Of a stretch of 64,000 nt of DNA, positions 18,652 through 27,946 are shown one piece after another (positions within the stretch are counted from its first letter, which is position 1; each line of letters opens with the position of its first letter). The DNA lies in assembly GCF_000006445.2 (NCBI RefSeq), contig NC_006044.2:558001-622000 (forward strand), read 5' to 3'. The position numbers were made by a program, and so were the translations under genes. This DNA is from Debaryomyces hansenii CBS767 (Eukaryota; Ascomycota; Pichiomycetes; Serinales; Debaryomycetaceae). A model generated the notes under the pieces. That model was not told the origin of the DNA. It worked only from the letters and a program-made list of their open reading frames with translations, and did not search any database.

Positions 18652-20112
18652 ATGTCGGAAACTAATAATATATTGAAGCGTAAGAATGAGGACTTGGAAT
18701 CTTCGTCGGATGACCAATTGAATAAAAGAGTGGCATTAGACAGTGAGCAATTGTCGTTGAATGATAAACAACAAGAAGTGGCACATACAGCACCAGTTAT
18801 CAGTAATGGTATAACAGAAGAGTCTACCACACCAACTGAAGATAATCAAGAAACAGAAGAGTCACATAAAGCTCCAAATGATGAAGCAGAAGCTTTTACT
18901 GACGATGCCTCAACAACAACAGACGCATCGTCAAAGCCGGTATCAAACCATAGAGAAAAAGAAAGAGATCCAACATACGTTATGTTCAGAATGTATTGTC
19001 CTGTGAAAGAAGCGAGTACTGTTGTGGGCAAAAAAGGAGAAAAGATCAATCATATTAGAGATAAGGCAAATGTGAGAATTAATGTTAGTGAAAACTTAAA
19101 GAACGTACCAGAAAGAATTGTCCTGGTCAGAGGTCCTGCCGAAAACGTAGCACGAGCATTTGGGTTAATAACAAGAACAATATTGGAAGAGCCAGAAGAT
19201 GAGCCTGCGTCGATGCTTAGTAGACAATATAATTTGAAATTATTGATTCCACATCCAATGGTTGGGTATATTATTGGCAAGCAAGGTGTTAAATTCAGAG
19301 AAATAGAAGAAAATTCCGCGGCCAAGTTAAAGGCTGCTGAGCAACCGTTGCCATACTCCACAGATAGAATATTATCAATAACTGGGGTGGGTGATGCAAT
19401 CCACATTGCAATCTATTATATTTCACAAGTAGTTATAGAACACAAGGATTGCTTAAAGAAAAATAAAGTAGTGTTCTACAATCCTGCTAATTACCATCAC
19501 ACTAATGTCAATAATAATATGAATAATAATATGGTAAACATGTCCATGATGCCGTCGAATTCCAACATGATGGCAATGGGTGGTGCTAATCCTCTAGCCA
19601 TGCAAGGGATGGCTTCAATGAAAGATAATGCAAACCCCTATACACAACAGCCTAAGCAACCATATAACTTTCAAATGATGTTTCAACCATCAATTCATCC
19701 ACAACATCAATATGTTGCCACACCTGCTCCCACTTCCAGTATGACTCTTCCACCTCAGAATCAATACACAGACGAACATGGTAATAATATGATAGGTGAT
19801 GTTATAACTAGTCCCCCTGTCCAAGTCGGTTCTACTACTGATAAATTTAATGAAGATGTTTTTGTTGCGAACGCTAATATTGGTTCGGTTATTGGAAAAG
19901 GAGGTAATAATATAAAGCAAATTCGTGAAAATAGTGGATGTACATACGTGAAAATCGAGCCTGACCAACGTCAATCTCTTATGCTTGGTGGTGGTAAAGG
20001 TTTAACTAATATCAGAAAATTAACTTTAACAGGCTCGTTACAATCTATTCAAATGGCTATTTATTTGATTAACCAAAGAATTGGAGCTGATAAAGAGAGA
20101 AACGCTAATTGA
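18652..20112 (+). CDS. PBP2: Three-KH-domain RNA-binding protein (Pbp2/Hek2/Rnc1 type)
   Basis: A poly(rC)-binding-type RNA-binding protein with three KH domains. KH1 (about residues 105-175) has the GxxG loop GKKG, KH2 (193-262) has GKQG, and KH3 (401-478) has GKGG. The sequence after KH2, VVFYNP, is also typical of S. pombe Rnc1-like proteins. The long linker is Asn/Met/Gln-rich, and the N-terminus is acidic. The frame extends upstream through a TTG at 18643, but the ATG at 18652 is the proper start (486 residues). The CTG at 19123 (residue 158) sits at the conserved Ser/Thr of KH1, so it fits serine decoding. The exact orthologue among PBP2 and HEK2 is uncertain. It converges with the OPT gene. 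Confidence 0.82.
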   Translation: MSETNNILKRKNEDLESSSDDQLNKRVALDSEQLSLNDKQQEVAHTAPVISNGITEESTTPTEDNQETEESHKAPNDEAEAFTDDASTTTDASSKPVSNHREKERDPTYVMFRMYCPVKEASTVVGKKGEKINHIRDKANVRINVSENLKNVPERIVLVRGPAENVARAFGLITRTILEEPEDEPASMLSRQYNLKLLIPHPMVGYIIGKQGVKFREIEENSAAKLKAAEQPLPYSTDRILSITGVGDAIHIAIYYISQVVIEHKDCLKKNKVVFYNPANYHHTNVNNNMNNNMVNMSMMPSNSNMMAMGGANPLAMQGMASMKDNANPYTQQPKQPYNFQMMFQPSIHPQHQYVATPAPTSSMTLPPQNQYTDEHGNNMIGDVITSPPVQVGSTTDKFNEDVFVANANIGSVIGKGGNNIKQIRENSGCTYVKIEPDQRQSLMLGGGKGLTNIRKLTLTGSLQSIQMAIYLINQRIGADKERNAN

Positions 20113-20317
20113 AGTAAAGTATATGATACTTGTATTTAATATGTATATGTATATCTAGACTTAAGATTCAATCTTTAAGTCTGCTCTTTAATGTATTAAA
20201 CTTTTGATCGTTTTTCCTTATATTCGAATAAAATGGTGTTGCTATCTGCGAGCACTCTAGAGTCAAGCTCTATGATTATTACAATTCGTCAATCTATAAT
20301 ATTCCAATGGCATATGT

Positions 20318-22489
20318 TTAAAAATGCTTAACTCCCAAGCTTGTCAATATCATGGTAAACCCACTCAAAAGACCTTCCCCTAAAACCAAACCACTACTAA
20401 ATATAATCATCCCAATCTTATTATCAGAATCGTTTTGCGATTGAGGCTTATGGTTAATCCACCAGTAGGCTAGTACACCACCAATAAACCTTGCAATTGT
20501 AAAATTAGGCGTATTGTAAATTCCAATACCGACAGCTACTCCATTTGGTAGATAAACTAAATATTTGTAGAACTTTGACGTTCTAGGAGTAAGATTCTTA
20601 GCCAAAGATATAGCCGCAAAGATAAGGCCGAAAAAGATAGAAAATTCAAATGCTTTTGGAGGTAGACCGTCTCCAGTGACTAGTCTTGAGCAATCTATCC
20701 AGATTATAGCAGTCGGAACTCTGAATAAATCACTCGGTATTTGGTAAACCTTGTTATAGACTTTATACATCACACTGCTTAAAAATACAGAATAAACAGT
20801 TCCAATTAATTGAGCAACAAACTGAGCTTTTGGTGAAGCACCTATTAAATGACCAGTTTTCAAATCTTGCATTAAGTCTCCTGCTTGTTGAGCACCGGCT
20901 TCAGCAATCCCTCCTGCAACCAAATTAATCAAAATTTTGGATGGATGATCTGAAGGAATAATCAACGCAAAAAGTAATTGTGAAAGCTTGCCAATGCCAC
21001 TGACTGGATTCAAATCGGTTTCACCAAGAGCTCTAACACCCATAACTGAAAGAAAGAGTGCCAAGAATATTGCAATTATTGTAGCGTAGTATGGTACAAC
21101 AGATCCAAACACTAATCTAACGGCAATAATACAAATAATAGAAGATATTATTATACCGAATAAAGTCACCTTTGAACTAACGAGGTGTTGCGGATCCACG
21201 TCGACCTCACCAGGCGTGATTAGAATTGACGCCCGTGATTCAGACATGTAATCATCGCTTCCTGTTTCATAAGAATCCAGTTCCGATTGTTCATCTAATA
21301 GTGATTGCTGCATTTCAACATTTCGTTCATAATGAAGATTTCTTCTTCTATTAAATTCTTTAGCCCTGTTAACTCCACTTGATATCGATTTACAGGTAAC
21401 TACCATGAATGAAACAACTGAATCGCTTATCATAACACTTAAACTGATCCACAATATCCACCCTTGACCTCCACTGACCCAATTATCAATCTCACCTGGT
21501 GCCCATCCCTCATGTTTAGAAAGAGGCGCTAATATCGCCCATCCTAATATAGCACCAAAGAGCATATATGAAACGGTTGGCAATCCCATTATAATACCCT
21601 GACCAATGTATGCTGGTGATGGTTGGAAATTCCATTTATAATTCTTTGAAAGATATGAACCAAATATTGGCAAGTTTCTCAATATAGGAACAAAATATGA
21701 TAGCAATGTATATAATGCTGATACCGTGAAAGTGTATAATAGAGCTTTAACATTTGACCTATATGATTCCGCATCAACCAATTTCTTTAATTCTTCGGAC
21801 GTTGCAACACCATTTAAGTCCGGGAAACTATCATGCAGATCCCTTGAAGAGCTTACAATAGCTTCAGATGTATTTACTTGTTTAGTATTATCCGAAACTT
21901 CGTTCTCCATAAGAATCTTATCTTCGTTGTACATTTCTGTCCCATGCAACACCGATATCAAAGTTGCAGTAGCACTTCCAGATGGGAATGGTAATTTCTC
22001 GTGTATGATAACTTGTCTTCTTAACGGAACTGCAAAAAACACACCAAACAAGGCTAATCCCATGGACCATATCATTAGTTGTGTTAAAGATAATTGTAAT
22101 TTGATTCCTAATCCCGATTCCTCCTCTGTTAAGAACTTCTCAATCGCAGGTATAATTCCTATTAAGCCATATGCTAGTGGTCCAGTCCCCACTGCAACGG
22201 CAACACTCTGGACAAAAACATTCTCTGTATCAGTAAATGACTTGGAACATGGAGACATCTTAAAAATAGCAAACCCCAATAATGCAGAAGGTAATGACAT
22301 CATAGAAACCCAACCAGTTTGTAAGCCAAATTGAAAATTAGAAACCAACACTATCGATCCAATAAATAAACCAACGACTGTCGCCCTATATGTTATCTGC
22401 GGTAAATCAACCTTCTTTGACCACGGGACTATTTTATTAAATTCATCTTGACTAGTGTGATGAAAATTTTCACTAGTATCCTCTAGCAT
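20318..22489 (-). CDS. OPT-family oligopeptide/metal-siderophore transporter (YGL114W-like)
   Basis: A 723-residue polytopic membrane protein of the oligopeptide transporter superfamily, resembling S. cerevisiae YGL114W, whose substrate is not established. About a dozen or more hydrophobic helices are visible. Family signatures include 'NFQFGLQTGWVSMMSLPSAL' near the N-terminus, 'LPFPSGSATATLISVLHG', and 'GGIAEAGAQQAGDLMQDLKT' near residue 530. A hydrophilic loop at about residues 390-430 carries acidic and Gln-rich sequence. The open frame extends to a GTG, but the first ATG is at 22489. It converges with the KH-domain gene. Confidence 0.85.
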   Translation of the reverse strand: MLEDTSENFHHTSQDEFNKIVPWSKKVDLPQITYRATVVGLFIGSIVLVSNFQFGLQTGWVSMMSLPSALLGFAIFKMSPCSKSFTDTENVFVQSVAVAVGTGPLAYGLIGIIPAIEKFLTEEESGLGIKLQLSLTQLMIWSMGLALFGVFFAVPLRRQVIIHEKLPFPSGSATATLISVLHGTEMYNEDKILMENEVSDNTKQVNTSEAIVSSSRDLHDSFPDLNGVATSEELKKLVDAESYRSNVKALLYTFTVSALYTLLSYFVPILRNLPIFGSYLSKNYKWNFQPSPAYIGQGIIMGLPTVSYMLFGAILGWAILAPLSKHEGWAPGEIDNWVSGGQGWILWISLSVMISDSVVSFMVVTCKSISSGVNRAKEFNRRRNLHYERNVEMQQSLLDEQSELDSYETGSDDYMSESRASILITPGEVDVDPQHLVSSKVTLFGIIISSIICIIAVRLVFGSVVPYYATIIAIFLALFLSVMGVRALGETDLNPVSGIGKLSQLLFALIIPSDHPSKILINLVAGGIAEAGAQQAGDLMQDLKTGHLIGASPKAQFVAQLIGTVYSVFLSSVMYKVYNKVYQIPSDLFRVPTAIIWIDCSRLVTGDGLPPKAFEFSIFFGLIFAAISLAKNLTPRTSKFYKYLVYLPNGVAVGIGIYNTPNFTIARFIGGVLAYWWINHKPQSQNDSDNKIGMIIFSSGLVLGEGLLSGFTMILTSLGVKHF

Positions 22490-22823
22490 AGTGGTCAGTT
22501 TTATATTTAGTACCACTCAACAAAATGGACTTATATTTTCATACGTTTTCTTCTATATTAATACAAGATATAGGAAAGGAATTAAATAATATACTGAAAG
22601 AAAATATATTACTAATTATCCATAATCAACATCGATAACATTTCGATGCTCGTACGACTCGCATTTTGATAATATTTACTTATCTCTCAGCTATATATCT
22701 TTACAAACACACTAATTGTTCAAATTATTAGCTGCTCAAGTATTGTATAAAGTAAATATATCAATGAATATATAATGAATTAAAAATTAACAATCGTAAT
22801 GCATGAAGATACATGATGAAGGA
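22490..22823. other. Intergenic region upstream of the OPT transporter gene
   Basis: This 334-bp AT-rich stretch lies between the OPT start and the SNF4 stop. It should hold the OPT promoter. No specific element was recognised. Confidence 0.5.
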
Positions 22824-23843
22824 CTAATCTTCACCAAATAAAATATAGTTTAAAATATCACTTAGCGTTATAACAGACACTAACTTACCTTCATCATTGA
22901 CCACAAATAATCTGTGTAACCTTGACTTTCTAATGGTATCCATTATGGTACTTAATCTATCATTCAACGTACAAGTGTGGACACCTTCAAAGTCCTCAGG
23001 TCTTCTCAATAACGCATCGCCCACACTTAAAACCAAATCATTATATATACCGCCTTTAACTAATCCCAACACATCGACTGCTTCATAAACATTGATCAAT
23101 TTACCTTGTTCATCTACTATTGGAACAGACGACACTGATTTTTGGGTCAATAAATGAATGACATCTATAACAGGTGTATCCATAGTACAAGTCGCTATGT
23201 CCTTGAGTGTTCCTAAACCTTGTAAGTTCTTAATTGGCTTAAGTAACATTTTAGTTTCCTTACAATTTAATGCAACGAACTTCAAGATTCTGTACTGAGT
23301 TAAAACAGAAACAACAATTTCTCTATGGGTCTTTTCATCTTCGTCGATTAATGGAATTCTTCTCGCCTTGGAGTCTATCATTTTAACACACGCTTCGTAC
23401 AACGACTTAAATGGGTGAATTGACGCCGTTTCGATTTGATCCACTCCAATAGCTTTTTCGATATCTCTTAATCCATTCAATGTCAATTGATCCACAAGAT
23501 CGAATTTTTCAGGAAATTGGAAATAGTATTGGATAACATTGATGAAGTCGGACGAAGTCAACAATCCAGCAAATCTTGACGTCTTGTTGTTCCACAAAGG
23601 AGCTGAAACAATATTGTTTTGTAGCAAGATATTTAATGATTTTTTAACCAACAATGACGTATCTAAGACTATCAATCTATAACTAACTGGTAACACATCG
23701 TAAGATGTTTTACTTTGCAAAAATAACCTAATCGCCTTGATACCAATTTTTTGATCGTGTTCAACTTGCTCAGGGGTTAAACTCTCGATATAGTCGTTAG
23801 GGGTAGCAGAAGATGGTGGAGTTAAATTTTCAGCTTCAGCCAT
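22824..23843 (-). CDS. SNF4: AMPK gamma subunit Snf4
   Basis: Snf4 is the regulatory gamma subunit of the SNF1/AMPK complex that senses adenine nucleotides and relieves Snf1 autoinhibition under glucose limitation. Four CBS motifs fill most of the 339 residues. Recognisable pieces are 'IVSAPLWNNKTSRFAGLLTS' (CBS1), 'ARRIPLIDEDEKTHREIVVS' (CBS2), 'SSVPIVDEQGKLINVYEAVD' (CBS3) and 'LHRLFVVNDEGKLVSVITLS' (CBS4), each of the form P/F-V-D-E-G. The N-terminal Snf1-pairing segment 'AIRLFLQSKTSYDVLPVSYR' is also present. A TTG two codons upstream keeps the frame open; ATG 23843 is taken as start. Confidence 0.96.
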   Translation of the reverse strand: MAEAENLTPPSSATPNDYIESLTPEQVEHDQKIGIKAIRLFLQSKTSYDVLPVSYRLIVLDTSLLVKKSLNILLQNNIVSAPLWNNKTSRFAGLLTSSDFINVIQYYFQFPEKFDLVDQLTLNGLRDIEKAIGVDQIETASIHPFKSLYEACVKMIDSKARRIPLIDEDEKTHREIVVSVLTQYRILKFVALNCKETKMLLKPIKNLQGLGTLKDIATCTMDTPVIDVIHLLTQKSVSSVPIVDEQGKLINVYEAVDVLGLVKGGIYNDLVLSVGDALLRRPEDFEGVHTCTLNDRLSTIMDTIRKSRLHRLFVVNDEGKLVSVITLSDILNYILFGED

Positions 23844-24082
23844 TGTCAAGTATATTCTATCTCCCAGGCTTATTATTATTTGATGTTGATAGAGCTAGGA
23901 AAGCAGTTGTTATAACCATTCTCCCTGAATAATCGTCGGGAGTTGATGTGTCGCAAAATAAGTCAATGTCGTAATTTTCAATTTTTATACGCGACATTTT
24001 GTATATTCCATTCTCTCTACATCAAGATACTTAAATTTAATATATATTAATCTATTAATATGAACGTATATCTATAAAGAGC

Positions 24083-25177
24083 TTAAGCCCATTTTCCTAA
24101 CAATGCCATTAAACCAGCACCAAGACACATGACCACAAATGCGGCCATAATGTTTCTGAAGCCCTTAGGACCTTTGAATTGATTGGAATATAAGAATTCG
24201 TGTGCCATCAATTCAACGATACCACTGTAGAATAAAATACCAGCAGCAATGGCATCACAGACACCGTTAGTAATCAATGCTTTTCTAGATCCAGGTGGAT
24301 ATGAAGTTCTTACACCAAGCCCAATAGCGATGGCAATTGGGGTGGATAAGGTGTAACAGAGAGCCAAGATCCATGGGGTCCATCTTCTTCTCTTTGGCCA
24401 TTCGATCGTGGCAATTCTTGAACCTAAACCTAAACCTTCGAACATTTGGTGGAAAACCAACACAATATATAATGAGACAAACTCCTCACCTGCGACAGCC
24501 AAGGATAACCCAACAAATGCAGAATGGAAAAGAATACCAAATTCTAATACGAAAACGGATACTAACTGGCCATAATAATGTTCTTTGTTCACATCTTCAA
24601 CTGGAGTCCCAAGAACTTCTGGGTCTTGGTGTTCGGCAGCATGCTGAAAGTGTTGAGGGTATGGATTAATTTGTGGGGTAGGTTTGGTTTCCAGTCTGTC
24701 ATCATCGTCTGATTCGTCTTTCTTAAGATAAATATCTGAGGAGCCGAAATGTGAATGTGAGTGGCCCTCTGCAGATTCTTTTTCAATCTTCAAGTCAATG
24801 TAATGGAACGAAATCAACTCAATAAAAAACATAGCAAACAACGACATCAACGCAATACCAAATGCCCATGGGTATTCCACAAACGTTCCACCGAGACATT
24901 CTTCTCCTAAAGAATCACTGGCAGGCTCCAACAAGTGGATAAAGCCCGTGGCCACAATGACACCTGATCCAAAGTACTTGGCGATAAAAAAACACCATGG
25001 TGGCATACGGATAAATGAATACTTCGACGATAAGATTGGAAAAAATGAGCCAAATGCTGAACTCACAAGAATAACAAAAACGGCCGAGATTCTAGCTCCC
25101 ATTTTTTCTCCATCGTATTCATTATCTATAGGACATGTTTCTCTCTTCACTAAAAGATCATCAATAAATCTTTGCAT
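24083..25177 (-). CDS. ZIP-family plasma-membrane zinc transporter (Zrt1/Zrt2-like)
   Basis: A 364-residue ZIP transporter that would import Zn(II) across the plasma membrane. Eight hydrophobic helices are visible. The variable cytosolic loop after helix 3 carries a His motif GHSHSHFG plus acidic and His-rich sequence, a probable zinc sensor. Helix 4 has HSAFVGLSLAVAG and helix 5 has HQMFEGLGLGSRI, which together form the ZIP metal site, with His and Glu present. Which of Zrt1 and Zrt2 it corresponds to cannot be settled by reading. Two near-consensus zinc-responsive elements lie about 320 and 670 bp upstream, suggesting control by a Zap1/Csr1-type activator under zinc limitation. Confidence 0.92.
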   Translation of the reverse strand: MQRFIDDLLVKRETCPIDNEYDGEKMGARISAVFVILVSSAFGSFFPILSSKYSFIRMPPWCFFIAKYFGSGVIVATGFIHLLEPASDSLGEECLGGTFVEYPWAFGIALMSLFAMFFIELISFHYIDLKIEKESAEGHSHSHFGSSDIYLKKDESDDDDRLETKPTPQINPYPQHFQHAAEHQDPEVLGTPVEDVNKEHYYGQLVSVFVLEFGILFHSAFVGLSLAVAGEEFVSLYIVLVFHQMFEGLGLGSRIATIEWPKRRRWTPWILALCYTLSTPIAIAIGLGVRTSYPPGSRKALITNGVCDAIAAGILFYSGIVELMAHEFLYSNQFKGPKGFRNIMAAFVVMCLGAGLMALLGKWA

Positions 25178-25494
25178 CTTGATTTTATTATTGTTTCCAC
25201 AAATGTGTATGTATTAATTGGGAACAATGAAGTAAATTTTATGATTCTATGTCAAAACTTTATTAATTATTCGGTTATAATTCTCCTTTTATAATACAAT
25301 CCTTCAGTATATTGATTAATGTCAAAAAACTAGCTACTGAAAATCTTTTATGCAATAACCACCAAGGAATCTCGAATTATGTACGTTTGGTGCAGTCCTC
25401 ACTGGATAAGTAACTAAAATTTGGTTTAAATGCCTTAATGTAATACTTTTCAAATATCCCTTCTAAAAATCCTCTTCTAATCTGAAAAAAAAAA

Positions 25495-25505
25495 ACCATC
25501 AAGGT
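25495..25505. promoter_or_regulatory. Near-consensus zinc-responsive element
   Basis: ACCATCAAGGT matches the Zap1 element ACCTTNAAGGT at ten of eleven positions, about 320 bp upstream of the zinc-transporter start. Both half-sites AC-C and AAGGT are present. The function is inferred from the target gene. Confidence 0.55.
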
Positions 25506-25848
25506 TGTTTTTCGCTGAAGCTTTAAGAGTCGGATATCAGATATTCGCTGGCTCATGCGTGCTATCTTCCGGAACATATTTCGCTTTATATCACGTTTTA
25601 GTTTTATACAAATCATACATATAACGAGATGTCACCGGTATTCAGACTTTAAGAGTCACAATGTATGAAATGTTGCAATACAATTCATAAACCCAAACTA
25701 AAAAAAATTGTAATGTATGGCCCTAAATCCGGAACATTTATGTCATACTACGTCTTAGGATGGTTCGTATCTCCTTCAACTACAATAAGGTGCGTTGACA
25801 TCTTTCATAAAGATACATCAATTAATCGATGAGTGTCGAAATAATATA

Positions 25849-25859
25849 CCTTAGAGGTA
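25849..25859. promoter_or_regulatory. Second near-consensus zinc-responsive element
   Basis: ACCTTAGAGGT matches ACCTTNAAGGT at ten of eleven positions, about 670 bp upstream of the same gene. A pair of such sites in one promoter is unlikely by chance, though this one is farther than usual. Confidence 0.45.
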
Positions 25860-26040
25860 TTCGCATAAACCAAATTACAGAAATTAACGTACATATTCTT
25901 AACTTCACTCTACAATGATACGTTAGGTGGCTGACATTGGATGAAGTTGGGATACCGAGTGTCAAGACCACTTTAAAAAGCTTAAACACCGAGCTTACTG
26001 CATGCCGTGCACACTGGTGGTTATATGATTAGATGTACTA

Positions 26041-26286
26041 TATATTAATAATATTACAATTAATGATAACATTAAAAATGATAATGGTAAATTATAAGGT
26101 GTTAAATTAAATCAGTTATTAAATAATGTTATTCCTGGAGATATTGCGACAATATCTATAGATAAAAAGAATAATATAAGAGTGAATATAAACTGGTGGG
26201 GGAGGTACGAAATTATATTCCTAGGTAGTGTTATTGTATTAATAGCTTACATGGTCTACTTAATCGTCTACTACGTTATAGCATAA
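26041..26286 (+). pseudogene. Decayed AT-rich reading frame ending in a transmembrane helix, origin unknown
   Basis: Frame 1 from 26041 reads as protein-like sequence with one internal TAA (26095-26097), then stays open for 62 codons to TAA at 26284. The open part contains 'LNQLLNNVIPGDIATISIDK' and ends in a strong hydrophobic helix (FLGSVIVLIAYMVYLIVYYV). ATA and TTA codons are unusually common compared with neighbouring genes. There is no ATG in a sensible place, and the frame upstream holds TGA codons. It could be a relic of a gene, of mitochondrial DNA or of a linear plasmid, or it may be chance. I do not recognise the protein. Confidence 0.3.
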
Positions 26287-26383
26287 TCATAAAATAATAA
26301 TCTATAATTGGCTAGCATATATGCGCGACTATGCAGAGTGGTGGGTTGCATAGAGGGGCAGAAATACACGGAAAAATTGGTGT

Positions 26384-27946
26384 TCAGAATTTACACCACT
26401 TCCACCCAACACCAGAATAACGGGCAACAATCCAGAATACCACAGCTCCGATGGAAATACCGCCTTCATATAAAATGAAGTTTCTGTACTCAACTACGGT
26501 TCCAGAGCCTATAACTAGCGAGGAGAAAAGCATCCCTAAGATGGTGAGGAATGATAAACAGAAATAGCACATCCCATAGCATTGGCCAAATTTTTCCGCC
26601 GAGGTAATTTGGCCAATGGTAGGGCCGATAAGACTTATGTTTGCAGAAGTTACCACACCAAATAATATACTGAAAGCATATAGTAAGTTCATACTTCCTT
26701 TCGCCGGTAGCCAAAGACCAAAAATGGTGGCAGTGGTTAATATGGAACTAGCAACCATTACATTGAACCTACCGTAGTAATCAGCGATGATTCCCAGAAC
26801 AAGTCTGGCTGGGATACCGCAAACGTTGACAAGTGTTATCAATAAGTAAGCTGATGAGTCAGAAACGTCAAACGCAATAGCATAGGATGTCAAGTATGTA
26901 AGAGTGGAAAGAGACACGATCTCAGAAAAAAACACCGCCATGGTTAACAAAATAAATCTGATATCCTTGAACATTGAAAAATCAAACATACCATTAAATA
27001 TTTGGGAAGTCTTATATGCAATTGAACGAAGCTTGTTCTTATGCGTTTCTTGATCTTCATTTGTTGTTTGAGCCGTTGACATAGTCGGTGAATTTGATTC
27101 TGTCTTTCGTTCCTTCACAAAAATAATAGAAACACACATACATGCCATACAAAAGAAGGACAATATCCGAATGGCCCATTTAAATCCAACTTCGACGTAT
27201 AAGTTTTGTAACATGACCGCAATGCACGATGCACCGACCAACCCTCCTATAGTAGCTATCAGGCATGCCATTGCTCTCCGTCTCAAAAACCAATGCGTTA
27301 CAACCGCTATCAAGGCAGGCATTGCTAAAGATGTCCCTATAGCAGTGGTAATACCAAACGACAATATAAACTGGCCAACGGTTGTTGATTCTGCAGTGCA
27401 GAACAATCCTCCACACATCACTACAGTACCAGCAATTAGCAATTTTCGAGCACCAAATTTATCAAATAACGATCCAAATATTACGTTTCCAAAATACATG
27501 ACCCCCAAATGCATACTGAACACCCAAGACGCTGTAGATTCACTAACATGTTCCAATTGATGGCTTGTGACATAACTCTGAATGGCACCAAGTGAATTGG
27601 CAATACCAAAATCAGCAATTAGTCCCATAAACGACCCAAATAATACTAAATATGCTGCTAGTCCTCCATCCGGGAAATCATCTGGATTAGCCTCTGAGGC
27701 ATACATGAGTGCCGTAGACTCCTTGGTACTGAAATCGGAAGTCTTCAGCTTATATTTTGGTCTGTGTGTTATTCGACTAACTTCCTCTCCCACATTATAC
27801 GCTGTGCTCCTTGTACCTGTCCTTATCTCTCCATTTTCTGTAATATTGTTTTCTGTCAATTTACCATCCTTTGATAAAGATCTGAGTGAAATCTCCTCGC
27901 CATTGGCGCTAGTTATCGATTCATTGAAATATTCTCCTGTCTCCAT
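26384..27946 (-). CDS. MFS transporter of the monocarboxylate-permease-like (MCH) family
   Basis: A 520-residue major facilitator protein related to fungal Mch2/Mch4/Mch5 and Esbp6. Family members include the riboflavin importer Mch5, but most have no proven substrate. A ~90-residue hydrophilic N-terminus precedes the signature DGGLAAYLVLFGSFMGL of helix 1. Twelve hydrophobic helices can be traced, split by a cytosolic loop around residues 285-320. The motif after helix 2, GSLFDKFGARKLL, is the MFS loop 2-3 motif, repeated in weaker form as GIIADYYGRFNVM after helix 8. It is divergent from the gene at 28527. A specific orthologue cannot be assigned. Confidence 0.85.
   Translation of the reverse strand: METGEYFNESITSANGEEISLRSLSKDGKLTENNITENGEIRTGTRSTAYNVGEEVSRITHRPKYKLKTSDFSTKESTALMYASEANPDDFPDGGLAAYLVLFGSFMGLIADFGIANSLGAIQSYVTSHQLEHVSESTASWVFSMHLGVMYFGNVIFGSLFDKFGARKLLIAGTVVMCGGLFCTAESTTVGQFILSFGITTAIGTSLAMPALIAVVTHWFLRRRAMACLIATIGGLVGASCIAVMLQNLYVEVGFKWAIRILSFFCMACMCVSIIFVKERKTESNSPTMSTAQTTNEDQETHKNKLRSIAYKTSQIFNGMFDFSMFKDIRFILLTMAVFFSEIVSLSTLTYLTSYAIAFDVSDSSAYLLITLVNVCGIPARLVLGIIADYYGRFNVMVASSILTTATIFGLWLPAKGSMNLLYAFSILFGVVTSANISLIGPTIGQITSAEKFGQCYGMCYFCLSFLTILGMLFSSLVIGSGTVVEYRNFILYEGGISIGAVVFWIVARYSGVGWKWCKF

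Larger units (their letters stand above)
25178..26383. other. 1.2-kb intergenic region upstream of the zinc transporter
   Basis: One of the longest gene-free stretches in the window. It carries two ZRE-like sites (25495-25505 and 25849-25859), two pairs of repeated 10-11-mers, and near its far end an AT-rich decayed frame with a membrane helix (26041-26286). No intact gene with an ATG was found. Confidence 0.6.

Noticed and set aside
21726..22334. 202-codon frame antisense to the OPT transporter
   Set aside because: No motif; the opposite strand has strong family signatures.
25377..25616. Small basic frame in the region upstream of the zinc transporter
   Set aside because: It overlaps the ZRE-like site, is composed of A/T-rich runs and shows no domain.
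25828..25837. Second PAC-like core TCGATGAGT in the zinc-transporter promoter region
   Set aside because: No ribosome-biogenesis gene follows; taken as a chance match, which also lowers the weight of the POL5 site slightly.
26041..26286. Nuclear insert of a known mitochondrial gene
   Set aside because: The translated stretch does not resemble any cox, cob, nad or atp protein that I recognise, so a mitochondrial origin is not asserted.
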